Below are positions 50,589 to 62,100 of a stretch of 64,000 nt of DNA, piece after piece. This stretch comes from Rostratula benghalensis. Its lineage: Eukaryota; Chordata; Aves; Charadriiformes; Rostratulidae. Made by a program: the position numbers and the translations under genes. The notes beneath the pieces are model-generated. The model was not told the origin of the DNA, did not search any database, and worked only from the letters and a program-made list of their open reading frames with translations. The stretch spans positions 234,258-298,257 of the forward strand of contig VXAI01000089.1 of the NCBI GenBank assembly GCA_013399305.1, given 5' to 3'. The stretch's first letter is position 1, and each line of letters starts with the position of its first letter.

Positions 50589-51643
50589 TCAGAGGGCTGG
50601 AAGGCCATGAGGGCCAACACATGTCCCAGCTGCTGGCCCAGTGCTGGTTTTGGCAGTGCCTGGGGCATTCCTGTAGTGCTGCTGGTGGGGGGGGCTCTTC
50701 TTGGCTGGAGAAGAGACCTCAGGGCTGCCAACCCTTCTCTTTGGAGGATGCCGTGGGCCCCCATGGCAGCATTCTCTGCTGCCACTGGAAGTTGATGGAT
50801 GTTCTGTGGCCTCGTGGAGCAACTCTTGACCCCTGGGAATAGAAGCAGGGGCAGAGAGAGGGCTGCCAATACCCCACGAGGGGCAGCTACTGAGGTTCCG
50901 GGGAGCTAATCCATGTTGGCTCCTTCCCAGCTATTGGAGAGGGCCAGGCCAGCTGTAAGAGACCCTTCTTGGAAGGCAATGGGGCTGGAGACCTCCCGTT
51001 CCTCAGCAGCATGGCGGTCCTCCAGGCCCAGCAGACAGCAGGCCTCTGTGCTGCACCATTGCACGGCAGCATCTGTCAGGTGCTGGACAAAGGTTCCCAT
51101 GTAGTTTTGGAGGCAAGCCCCCAGCAGCTGGACCAACATGTCTTTGTCCATCCTAAAAAGCACCAGGAGGGACACAGTGAGGTCCTCAACTATGTCTGCC
51201 CATGAACAACATCTCCCAAACATTCGTTGCAGCTCCTGGTGCATCTAGGTCTGAATGGACTGGAAGAGAGCTGGGTGGTCCTGGAAAAGGGATGCTCAGG
51301 TGCTGGGCTGGAGACCGCCCAGGTGCTGGGCTGGTGACCACCCAGATGAGACCTGGGCAACATCCCTGCAGGCTCTTGATTTCTTGCTGCAGGTCTGTGG
51401 GCAGGTACACAGCCAGGAGCTCCTCCTGCCTGGCAGACAACAACTGATGACACTGCAGGTGCTGTGACAACAACTTCCTTCAAAGTCGTTGTCTGCCTGC
51501 ACCAAGTGCACAATGGAGAAGATCCTCTGCTTGCAGAGGGGGCACTCGGGCTTGGTCTGATCCCACCGCCAGATACATGGGTAGCAAAACCAGCAGAGGC
51601 ATGGTGTCAAGTGGCTGGGCTCCTCCCCGCTGTCCAGGCAGAT
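50589..51643 (-). pseudogene. decayed TOPORS-like RING-finger gene
   Basis: Intronless minus-strand remnant of the avian TOPORS-like E3 ligase family. The RING region reads CPICLDSGEEPSHLTPCL, FCYPCIWRWDQTKPECPLCK, then SIVHLVQADNDFE. Beyond a frameshift near 51482 the text is VVVCQAGGAPG and HRPAARNQEPAG. After a second frame change near 51290 it is HPALF, an in-frame TAG (51245-51247), then MHQELQRMFG, MLVQLLGACLQNYMGTFVQH, AAVQWCSTEACCLLGLE. A second TAG (50906-50908) and another frame follow, with PSTSSGSRECCHGGPR and HPPKRRVGSPEVSSPAKK ending near 50589. These match, in order, the RING, helical middle and basic C-terminal parts of the family as I remember it. At least two stops and two frameshifts make it non-functional. 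A Cys sits where the RING His is expected. Confidence 0.78.
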
Positions 51644-52614
51644 GGGACAGTGGTCTCCACGTTCTGCAGTGGGCTGCAGGGAGCTGGGGATGTTGAGATG
51701 CTCCCTCTTGCTGATGCTACAGCAGGCACTGTCACACGAGACAAGGAAGAGGGGCCACAATCATTGGCTGGCTCCAAGGAGGAGTGGAAGAAATGCCCAG
51801 GTCCCTCCAGAAGGAAACCCTCCCAAGCTGGCCAGGGGAACATTTCCCCTCCCAGCTCATTTCCACTGCTTTGAGCATGCCTCCTAGGTGCACTGGCTGC
51901 CTGAACCTGGCAGGGCTATGGAAAATCCTTCTTCAGTGGCTCTGGGGTCAGCTACGTTGCAATGAGCAGCTCCCCAGGCACACCACCACCACCAAGGTTT
52001 CACTCAGCACTCCAGCCTTGCCACCTTGCTCAGCTGGAATGTGGGTACAAGCCGTCTGGCTGGGACTCAGTGCCTGTATATAAGCCATGAGGGGCACCTG
52101 GTCACAGTACATCCCTAGCTAACATCACAGCCTATCTCTTAATGACATCAGAAGCCATTGCTTAGGCACATTGCAGCAGGCCATCTGCGACCATGGTGGT
52201 GCTCACCCCAGCAGCCCCAGTCCCAGTGGCCACACCATAGATGTATGGGGCTACCATAGTGCCAGTGCCCACTCCATTCAGCCATCCATCACCCCATCTC
52301 TTGTCTTGTGCATGGCATCAGTGTTTCACGCCAGTCACCAAAGCCTTGGCTGTTTTGCCAGGGCCTCAACAGGTCACTCTGGCCATACAGTCCTCTGCAG
52401 GCACATACGGCAGGAGGGTTCATTGGATAACCCCTGGTGCCCCCCTGGGAGGCTGCAGAACAAAGTCCCACAGGCTCTCCTCACAGCCCAGCATGGCTGA
52501 CCAGCCCTCTGGGCTCCCCTGATTCCTCCCATGGCTTGGCCCAGGCAGGACTTGGCTCACACGGGATGTCCCATCTCCTCAGTACCCATCAGGGCTCATT
52601 CAGGTGCTACATGC

Positions 52615-53035
52615 CATTTGTGGCCCTGGGCAGGAGGGAAGTCGACAAAGCAGAGGGGGGCAGGGGAGTCAAGGAGTGTCTTTGGGGCTGGGACTGGTTC
52701 AGCATGGAGCAGAAAAAATGTTGAGACACCTCACAGCATATCTTGATGCCTATGTGAAGGGCATCAAGGGGATGGGGACAGACGCTTCCCGGCACTGTGT
52801 AGGAGGAGTGTGAGAGACAGCAGCATCTTCTGAAATTGAAGAGGTTTGGGCTTGAGATAAACAATCAAACCCCAAATCCCTGCGAGAATCATGAAACACC
52901 TGAGTGGGTTGCCCAGAGAGGAAGAGGGGTGCCTGATACTGGTGGTCAGATTTCAAGACCTGACTGGCCTCAACCCAGAGCATGCAGGTGTACATTCATT
53001 CTTGACATTGCCCTGACTGAGAGGCTGGACAAGGG
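52615..53035 (+). mobile_element. diverged CR1-like segment within duplication copy 1
   Basis: ggttcagcatggagcagaaa, acctcacagcatatcttgat and gagtgggttgcccagagagg follow the order of the CR1 RT C-terminal coding DNA in plus sense. It is old and rearranged and is shared with the second copy of the duplication, so the insertion predates the duplication. Confidence 0.6.
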
Positions 53036-53529
53036 ACCTCCTCAATACTCTTTTAGTGGGAGAGGTCCTGTTCTTTCTCTGATTTGTGTGATCAGGTATA
53101 AAGAGGAACTTCTAAGCCAAGAAGCCTCAGTACTGGAAGACACAGGATTGTGAGAATGGCAGATGTGTGTGACACACACACTAGAACTTCATCAAGATCA
53201 GATCTACATGTAGCTTCTGAGGACACCCAGAAAGGGACAATTAAGGAGATATGAAGAGGCTTCCAGAGGTTGTGTCTCTTCTCCTCTGTCACCCCTCCAA
53301 TATATCTTTTTTTTTTTTTTTTTCCAGACTAGGTGGAAATATACATTTAGCTGCTTTCAGATGAATGGGGATTACAGCATGCATGTGAATGAGTAAAAAC
53401 TAAATTTTATTTTGAAGGAAGAATCTCTCCTTCCCAGAGATCAGTGGTGTAACCTTTAGGTCTCCATTGATTAAACAAATATAGCGTAAGATTATGTAAA
53501 GAAATGCCTTAGAGCTCATGAAGGAAGAG

Positions 53530-54073
53530 CAGTTCACAACAGCTGACACACAGAAAGGAACATTTTAGGGCGCAGTGGCTTTTAGTGGCCCTGTTAGCTG
53601 AGATGAAAAGGTACTCAAGCCTTGTTTGGTTTGGCTTGGTTTGTTGTTTTTTTGTTGGTTTTTTTGTTGTTTTCTTTTCCTCTTTAATTCACCAGAACTC
53701 CCCAGAAGTACTTTTTTCGTTGGAACTGGTTTTACAGTTTGTTCCCAGAGGAGTTAGGAAGTCCTTTCCCATTCCTTCTTGATCCTTCAGTTCCTTGGAA
53801 GTTCCACTTTCTCTGCAAGGTGTGGGCTTCAGTCCTGAATCACAGCTGCTTGGGCATGCCTTGGGGCAGCCTCCCTGAAAACTGGGCAGGAACAGTGTTG
53901 ACAAACAATGCCTGGTCTCTTGGTGTTTCACCTGAGGCCACGTTGAGAAGGGAATTACATACTGGTTTTGTCCTGACCCTTCCCTGAGGACAGGCGTTTT
54001 TTCCTGGCACAGTGCAAATATACAAAGGAGAACACCACAGAAATGTAAAAGTCAACTTTATTTTTGGTCTTGA
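53530..54073 (+). repeat. 544-bp block identical to 58561-59104
   Basis: Read base by base, no difference was found from 53530 to 54073 against 58561-59104 (offset 5031), including the slippery T/G-rich run at 53622-53685. The first mismatches are 53529/58560 (g/a) and 54074/59105 (t/g). Outside the block the duplicates differ by substitutions and indels. A minus-strand AATAAA lies within it at about 54058-54063. No domain was recognised in its ORFs. Confidence 0.93.
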
Positions 54074-54924
54074 TGCTTCTGAATATGTATATTGAATGGT
54101 TGGAATCTGAGACATACAGCATTTTGCCATGCAGCTAAGGAGGAGATGTTGGGCACTTCCACTTGAAGTCAGCTGCTCCCATTCTATTCAGAGCCTGTTC
54201 AGATTCCAGTCAGTGCAGGCAGAGCTAGAAAACTTTTTGACCTTGACCTGAACCAGTGCAATTCTGTTCTTGCTGTGGTGTCAGATTAAATGTCAAGACA
54301 TTATGTATTATATTCTAATGCAGTTCCTCTCTGGTTTTGGGGAACTGCCAAGAATCAAAAATCAGGAGGCTTATGTGTCCTTAAAGAATAAGACACCCAG
54401 TTACATCATATGGCACATATTTCAGGAATGGCCTGAGAAAACATTAACACTATTTTCTTCCCATTTCCCCTAGCAGCTACTGCTGGAATATTTCATGGAA
54501 TATTTTAGACTGCCACATATATTCCACATATATATTCCATTGTTTGAGGTTTTATTATTCCAGTGAACTGATTTTCTTTTTTTTTTAACCCTGACAGCTT
54601 TTGGCCACAAATCACCTTTTTCATAGTTTTTCAACTAATCATTCTAACATGATATACAAGGCCTTCTTAAGTGCCCACTTCATGAAACGTAGCTAAGTGC
54701 GAGGTAATATTTCTTCCTTGAGGTCATATTAACAAACGAGTGTAGCATTTACTGTAAGTGATTCCAACCATGCCACTTCGGTTGGCTCCTTTGCAAGTGA
54801 CCTTTTATACCAAGTCAACTCTAAAAAGTCCGTGATGTGAATTCTGCTTTCACTCACAAAAGGGTACCTAAGGACAGCATGTAGCATGTAGCTCACAATG
54901 TTACGTTTCAAAAATCTTTCTCTT

Positions 54925-55260
54925 TTTTTTCTTTTTTTTTAGTGTGAAGAGTTTTGCTTACACTTAAATTTATAACATACAATTAAGCAATATGTACAGT
55001 GACATCAGATCAGATCATTTTATACATTCTGCACAAAAATACACTGATGTTCAACAGGAAACAAAATGTGATAAGATTTGTATAATTTAAATTTTTATTA
55101 TGTAAATGCATTTTACAATTTAGTTTTTTACAATACAGTTTTACAAACACAAATAATTTCAGTACAAAACAATTTTGTTGTTTGTAGACCGATTGTATCT
55201 TAAAGTGTTCTGCACCAGCAGGATTTAACAACGCATTTGAAGAAATTACAACATTCTAAA
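54925..55260 (-). other. 3'-UTR-like segment with A-tail, possible retrocopy end
   Basis: Read on the minus strand, an AT-rich UTR-like sequence with AATAAA-type signals (ataataaaaattt) ends in cacactaaaaaaaagaaaaa. This is what the 3' end of a processed transcript copy would look like. The parent gene is not recognised and no coding part was found; a plain AT-rich tract is the alternative. Confidence 0.25.
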
Positions 55261-56848
55261 GCATTCTTTCACTTGTAAAATTGTGTCAAAATGGAAGTTG
55301 CATCCATGTCAGCCCACAATGGTAGAAAGAAAGCAGGCATTTCCTTCTATGGTGATTTCTATTTTTCTGACACCTGGAAAAGCTGAGGGGAGTTGTGGGT
55401 TTTACCAGGACGGGAGCGTAAGGATTGCTTCCTCAGTTCTCTCCAGGGGTTTGCCAATGAGTCCAAAAAAAGGAAAGAATGAACAAGGGCACTTTTCATC
55501 CACACAGCAGAAGCTGCAGGACATGTGAGAAGGATTAGGCCTCATCTTGTGAAAGGGTAAAGCTATTTCCCAGACTTTTAGCTATGCAGACGCTCAATGA
55601 AGGCTAAGATCCTTCTGTGCCAATCTTTTTTTTTTTGTGACAGGTCTGAAAAGCAGACCTCAGATTTGCAGCTGGAACAATGTTGCGTATCATTCTGGTG
55701 TGAAATTCTCTGTAAGGACGTTACCATAGAAACAGTCAAACTAATCAGACAAATGATTTGGTGTCTACAAAGTCCTATATGACTGCATTTTACTTTTGAA
55801 GCTTTTTCTGCCTGTAGGTTTGCAAAATGCCTCACCTAGTGGCTAGTGTGAAACTCATTTTTTGCAGTTATAGAAGGAATACTTAAGACGAGCACAGAAG
55901 ATAGCAGAATTGAGTCAGCGACAGTTGCCAGTAGAGAGTATTTAGGGAAGGGCAAGAGACAGAGGCAAGCAAATGGCAAAATTTTGGCAGAACACTCACT
56001 CAGCAGTTTTCAGCTCAGAGACTTCCTGCATGCATCTTTATGTTTGCTAGCTCTCCAATGTGCCTGTCTTTCTGGGCTTGGATCACTTGTTTTTGAACAT
56101 TTGAAAAGCTTAGTGTGCACAAAACTGGGCAGCAAGAAGTTCCATTGTATAATTACACCAGGCCCATCTCCTATTTACTTTAAAACATCTATCCCATTTC
56201 TCGCATTTCATGCCACCTTTCTTTTCATTACACTAGTATCCTAAAATGTACAGATGCATTGCATGTTGCTTTTATTCAGGCTACCCATATCTTTTGCTTC
56301 AATGCAGGTCACTGTATTTGCCACTCAGAATTTTTGGAGGTTTCCCACTAAACAACCACTGTAGAAGGTTCACCCATTTGCCAAGCCACATATTTAGACA
56401 GTTTATTCCTTTTTTTTTTTTTTTCCTCATCTCTTTTCTTTCATTACAAGTGCAGCTACTTTTATATCAAGTTTAATCAGAAGAGGGCAGTATTTCACTG
56501 ATTTTGACAAACCGTTTCCCAAGTTTTAGTTCTCTCAAAAGTGAGTGGTACAGCTTGTGGGGCCTCCAGAATGTTCTCTGATGAAGGTTTGCTTTTCAGC
56601 TCTGCATACCATTGTGCTTCCAGAACATGATGTAAGCACTTTTACAAGAAATGAACACATTTTTCCTTAAGCTAATTAAAAAGAAGAACTTCAACACCTG
56701 ACATTCAAAAATATAATCTCCTGGAGGATTTCACTAGATCCTGAGGAAATTTTATAAAATTGCTCAAAGCAGCATAATTCTATGCAATAGAATAGATATA
56801 TATCTAATTTATAAACATTCAATTTGTAGGGCTGTAAAATGTCTCACC

Positions 56849-56885
56849 TGATGGCTGACAATCTACNTGATGGCTGACAATCTAC
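56849..56885. other. single-N join flanked by an exact 18-bp repeat
   Basis: tgatggctgacaatctac occurs at 56849-56866, then one N at 56867, then the same 18 bases at 56868-56885. This looks like two overlapping contig ends joined without merging the overlap. Confidence 0.9.
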
Positions 56886-57339
56886 TGTTTTTTTGCAAGT
56901 AAAGGAGATTTACTCCAGTAAAGGTAGGTATGGGACAATGCAAAATGTTGTAATAGCCTGGAACTGACTCTTCCAATATGCTTACAGTTAGAATTACTGG
57001 GAGTGGGAGAATGCCATTTGACCCCAGAATAATGCATATATATTGTGTGCACACGTCTCTGAAAATATATATGTATAGTCCTGTGCCTATTTGGAGCTAC
57101 ACTGGTTTGAAGAATCCATTGGTCACACACATAGACCTGATTGCAGGGAAAAAGACACAATTTCTGACAGCATCACTTTGGGTGTTAGAGTGAAGTAGTG
57201 GGATCTTGTTCATCCTTTTTTCTCATTGTCATTCTTATATCAAACCACGTACCTGGAATTTACTTGTCACTACAAGAAACATATTTGATCTGATGGATAT
57301 TTTTGCTAACCTTTTAAGTTTTGTTAATATAGTTTTCAA

Positions 57340-59175
57340 CTAGGGTCAGCTATGGAGAGCTGCAAGGAGTAACTCCCCAAGCACACCACCATGGCTTCAC
57401 TTAGCACTCCAGCCTTGCCTACTTGCTCAGCTGGAATGTGGGTATGAGCCAGCTGGCTGAGACTTGGTGCCTGAGGGGCACCTGTGGACAATCCACCCCT
57501 AGCTGATATTACAGCCCATTTCTCAGTGATGGTGCTGCAGGTTCTGTGGTGACAAAGGGTATAGTGTTGATCTCCTCTGCTCAGTACCTATCCAGTATCA
57601 GTCAAGCACTGTGTCCCATTTGGGGTCCTGGAGACATTATGTCTCAGGGGAGGTGAGGAGGGTCTTTGTGCTTGGGGTTGGTTCAGCCTGGAGCAGAGAA
57701 GGCTGTGGGGCACCTCACAGTCTACCCCAGTGTCTTTGGGGAAGGCATCAAGGGCAAGGGGCCTCACCCTTCCCAGCACCGCCATGTGGCAGCGTGAGAG
57801 GCAGCATCTCCTGAAATTGGAGAGTTTCAGGGTTGAGATAAGAAATGAAACTGAATATGCTTGTGATCATTATGAAGCACCAGAGTGGGTCCCAGAGATA
57901 ATACCGGATTCTGTATCCTGGAGGTCAGCCTTCAAGACAGGAATTGCCCCAAATCAGGCCTATATTCATTGTTGACCCTTTTCTGACAGAGAGGTTGGAC
58001 AAGGGACCTCCTCAGACCTATGAGCAGGTCAGTGGTTTGCTGGCTGGTATAACCCCATGTGAAGAGGAAGTTCTGAGCCTGGAATTTCAGCATCTAGATT
58101 TTCATTAAGATCACCTCTACCTGCAGCCTCTGAGGACACCCAGACAGGGACAATTAAGGAGATATGAAGAGGCTTCCAAAGGTTGTGTCTCTTCTCCTGT
58201 GTCACCCCTCCAATATCTCTTTTTTTTTTTTTTTTTTTTTTCCAGAGTAGGTGGCAATACACATTTAACTGCTTTCAAATGGGTGGATATGACAACATGC
58301 ACGTCAATGAGTAAAAATTAAATTTTATTTTGAAGGAAGAATCTCCCTGTCCTCCTCTACGTTACTTTGAACTTTGCAACAATACTGAGATTTGTTGATA
58401 CAGTTTGCAACAGAGATTTTTCACTGGAATGTCTAGCATGCCCAGGAGACCGTCACAAACCGCCCAGAGATCAGTGGTGTAACCTCTAGGTCTCCATTGA
58501 TCTAAACAAATATAGCATAATATTATGCAAAGAAATGCCTTAGAGCTCATGAAGGAAGAACAGTTCACAACAGCTGACACACAGAAAGGAACATTTTAGG
58601 GCGCAGTGGCTTTTAGTGGCCCTGTTAGCTGAGATGAAAAGGTACTCAAGCCTTGTTTGGTTTGGCTTGGTTTGTTGTTTTTTTGTTGGTTTTTTTGTTG
58701 TTTTCTTTTCCTCTTTAATTCACCAGAACTCCCCAGAAGTACTTTTTTCGTTGGAACTGGTTTTACAGTTTGTTCCCAGAGGAGTTAGGAAGTCCTTTCC
58801 CATTCCTTCTTGATCCTTCAGTTCCTTGGAAGTTCCACTTTCTCTGCAAGGTGTGGGCTTCAGTCCTGAATCACAGCTGCTTGGGCATGCCTTGGGGCAG
58901 CCTCCCTGAAAACTGGGCAGGAACAGTGTTGACAAACAATGCCTGGTCTCTTGGTGTTTCACCTGAGGCCACGTTGAGAAGGGAATTACATACTGGTTTT
59001 GTCCTGACCCTTCCCTGAGGACAGGCGTTTTTTCCTGGCACAGTGCAAATATACAAAGGAGAACACCACAGAAATGTAAAAGTCAACTTTATTTTTGGTC
59101 TTGAGGCTTCTGAGTACACCTCTTGAACGTATAGGGAGTATGAGACAGGTAGCATTTTGCCATACAGGTAAGAAG
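57340..59175 (+). repeat. direct duplication, copy 2 (about 1.8 kb)
   Basis: Second copy of the unit at 51945-54150, in the same orientation about 5 kb to the right. It lacks the 52140-52560 segment. It carries extra sequence at about 58345-58460 (ctacgttactttgaactttg and following). Its terminal 544 bp (58561-59104) are identical to copy 1. The RING pseudogene next to copy 1 was not duplicated with it. Confidence 0.9.
57600..57990 (+). mobile_element. diverged CR1-like segment within duplication copy 2
   Basis: ggttcagcctggagcagaga, aggctgtggggcacctcaca and gaagcaccagagtgggtccc parallel CR1 RT DNA in plus sense and correspond to 52615-53035. ttcagcctggagcagag is closer to the CR1 consensus than copy 1. 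Confidence 0.62.
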
Positions 59176-62100
59176 CACTCTGCAGGGAACCCATGTCAGA
59201 GTAAGGGAAGGAGTAAGAGGGAACTGACTAGCATGGAGAAACTTATAACTAAGTGGTGCCCAAACCCCATCCAGCCCTGTGGCACTCAGCAGGGCTGGAA
59301 GTGCCTAGCGTGAGGGAACTCCAGGCCTGGCAGGTGTGGAAGGAAAGGTGCTGCTTTAATATCTACCATGGTTTCTCACCACCCACATCTATTTCATTTG
59401 GCAGTAAATTAGATTATTTTTTCCCAAGTGGAATCTGTCTTGCCCACAACAGTAGCTGATAAGCAACCTCTCTGAAGTTATCTCAGTCCATGAGCTTTCT
59501 CATTCATGCTGCTGAGGAAAGCCTGGGTGAGAGTTTGGCCCTTCACCATGATCAGCCCTCCACAATCTTAACTTTTCTATCAGCCATCGATGAGCATATT
59601 TTGTAGAGATTTTTCCATGAGATTTTTTTGCAGGGCTACTGATTTAGAAGAACTAGAACTAGAACCAATAGCCAAAATTAGTCCCCTTCATTCCTGTCTT
59701 CCCTGTGGTTTGGAACACAGCAATATTTTAATACCTTGCAGCTGGAGCGAGTCCATTTTTGGTGTATTTGTATTTTGTATTAGATGTTTCCCTAGTTAAC
59801 CTCGGCACCATAGTGACACAGCTCAGATTTAGGAGTACTTTGATGAAAGGCTGGTAAGTTTGTCCCAGTGCTTGCAAATTGCATTCCTCCAGCCTCTTCC
59901 CTGCTCTATTTTCCTGAGTGGTGTTTTAATCCATTGCTAGTCCTAGTAACACACCCATGGTGAAACTGGCTAATAGTAGAACTGTTGAGAGCAAAATAAA
60001 AGTGTGAAATTATGACAAGTCTTGCCTTGGAGTGTGTAGTAACCTTTCAAAAATGTCACTGATGGATGCTTATTGCAAAGCTGTGGTGTGTTCTTTTGAT
60101 GCTTGCCTCCTGCAGCTGGTAAGAAAGCAGAAGGCTGATACAAGCTCTTGGATTTGCTGTGGGACTAGACTAAAGGAAATTAGATCATGTGCTCACACCT
60201 TGTCTGGACCGAATTTGTTTTGCTGTGTAACACAGCAGCATGTGGGTGTAAAGCTTTTAAAAACATGACGTTAATGTGTAACTAGGGTAAAGGTATTGGA
60301 GGGAATAATATAAAAAGACAGACAATTATGGAGTGCCTTGCTCTGTAAACTAGTTTTCATGCTTTTCTTTCCACTGTTGTGTGTTTGAGTTTCATCCTTC
60401 AGCTTTGTCACTGTGACTGCTCTTTGATACCTCTCATCTGCAGGTCTTGACCTACACATGCACATCAGTAATCAGCAATACACAACTTCTGAACAGAATA
60501 CTGTATTGCTATCAACAATGCCAAAACATTTTGTATTTTTTTCAAGTTGAATAAAATTTTGCTTTTACTTCAGCAAAATCATTGATCCTTGTCATATTGG
60601 ACATGACTATGGTAAAAACTATCATTAAAGTCTGCTTTCATGTACTTCCCTTGCTTACATACTTTTAAGTTTGCTTAGAGGTGTTACAACTAGCGTTTCT
60701 GGAGATTTCCACCCAAATGGTTGTCCGCTTTCATATTATTGGTATATATTTAGTCCCCTGTTCTATTTAAAAGACAGAGAAATTCAACTTCATATTCCTT
60801 CAACACTATTGAAACAGGAGACTTCATCATAAATAATCAACTTGTCTTTCATTTAAACAGCCATCTTATTAATAAGAGAAAAAAAAATAGTATAAAATTG
60901 ACCTGATGAAGCACAAGGGGTAAACAATAGGGCCATTGTTTATAAAATGACCTAATGTTCTCAACAAACAATCATGTTTTCATTTTTAAAAAGGGCTTGG
61001 TAATTTCCAATCTATTCTAATGCTATGCCTTAGGCTTACAGTGCTATTAAGTACTCCCATTAATACCAAACAAAAGTAAAACTGAGCCTCAGTCAAGTCT
61101 AAATGGCCAAGTAGAGGAATGATGGTTTTTGAGTCTATGATCTGCAGATTCAAGGCGGTGACTCTTTTGTTTGTCTGATGAAAGAAAATGAACAAATACT
61201 TCAATCAACTTTAGCAGTAGCAAAGGAAAGGAAATGCATCGTGGGGTTTAATTACATGGCTCTGTCTTCTGGTTCAGCAGCAAATGTGCTCAGAATAAGA
61301 CCGTCAGGCAAAGAGACAGGCTTTTGTATGAAGGACTTCAAGGTCACATGCCCTTTGACTTCTGTGGTCTATCACCAGGCCTATATGAACAAGGCCCTAA
61401 CTATGATTGTTCCTGATCTACTGATATTTTTCTTATGAAAGGAAAGTTATTGTGAATGGACTACTGAAATGGACAGTTTCAATTTTTAAGTGTTTTATAT
61501 AGCCTTCTCAGAAATTGTGTGACAGTCATTAAATGTATGCTCTCTCTGCATTTCTCATGCACTTGGTAAGATGCGTACAACAGTCTGGGTTTACCCAGTG
61601 GACAGTTTAATCACCACTAATGTAAAATCAGTAACAGCACTTGTGAGTATGTTGTCTGATGTAGTACAACCTTGTTAGGGCAGATTATGAAAATATATGA
61701 TCAGGCTGTATGGGTTCAGGGTGCTGTAATACTGGGATGTCTTTTGCACATGGCTTCTGGAGGAGACCACTCTTTGGTGGTTTTATGTTTTTACCAAAGA
61801 TGACAGTTTGAGGCCAAGGTGAGGCCACTTGATCCTGTGGTGGCCTATATAGGGATCTGTGAGCAGTTACTGCAACGCTGGGCAAAAGAAATGCCCAGTT
61901 CTTGGGCAGAGCAAGGAAAACAGGCCACTCACCCACCTCTATCCTCTCATCAATGCTCCGAGAAGAAATAATAAAGAAAGGGAGTGGAGAATGATGATTT
62001 AAAGATGCAGAAAACTGAAGGGGCCCCTACTCTTGTTCTCTGGCACCCCTGACCTTGCCTTTCCCATCCAGCCTGCAGAGGAAATGATGCATCTCCTGAC

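Larger units (their letters stand above)
51945..54150 (+). repeat. direct duplication, copy 1 (about 2.2 kb)
   Basis: It matches 57340-59175 in the same orientation and order: gggtcagcta, cactccagccttgcc, gctcagctggaatgtgggta, ggttcagc(a/c)tggagcag, gacaattaaggagatatgaa, attttattttgaaggaag, then a block reading as identical at 53530-54073. Copy 1 has about 0.4 kb (52140-52560) absent from copy 2 and lacks a roughly 100-bp stretch present in copy 2 (about 58345-58460). Copy 1 also has a tgtatataagcc TATA-like string at 52074 that copy 2 lacks. The T-tract and flanks differ clearly. The nature of the unit is unknown. Confidence 0.9.
54151..57339. other. spacer between the two duplication copies
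   Basis: About 3.2 kb, AT-rich. No gag/pol-like coding text, so the duplicates are unlikely to be the LTRs of one provirus. It holds a possible A-tailed 3'-UTR-like segment (54925-55260) and a single-N assembly join at 56867. Confidence 0.6.

Noticed and set aside
53689..53987. Identical 80- and 82-codon ORFs repeated at 58720-59018
   Set aside because: They repeat only because the DNA block is identical; they overlap on opposite strands and have no domain.
51945..59175. The direct repeats as the two LTRs of an endogenous retrovirus
   Set aside because: No gag, pol or env-like coding text in the 3.2 kb between them, no clear TG..CA ends, and the repeats contain old CR1 DNA and differ by large indels.
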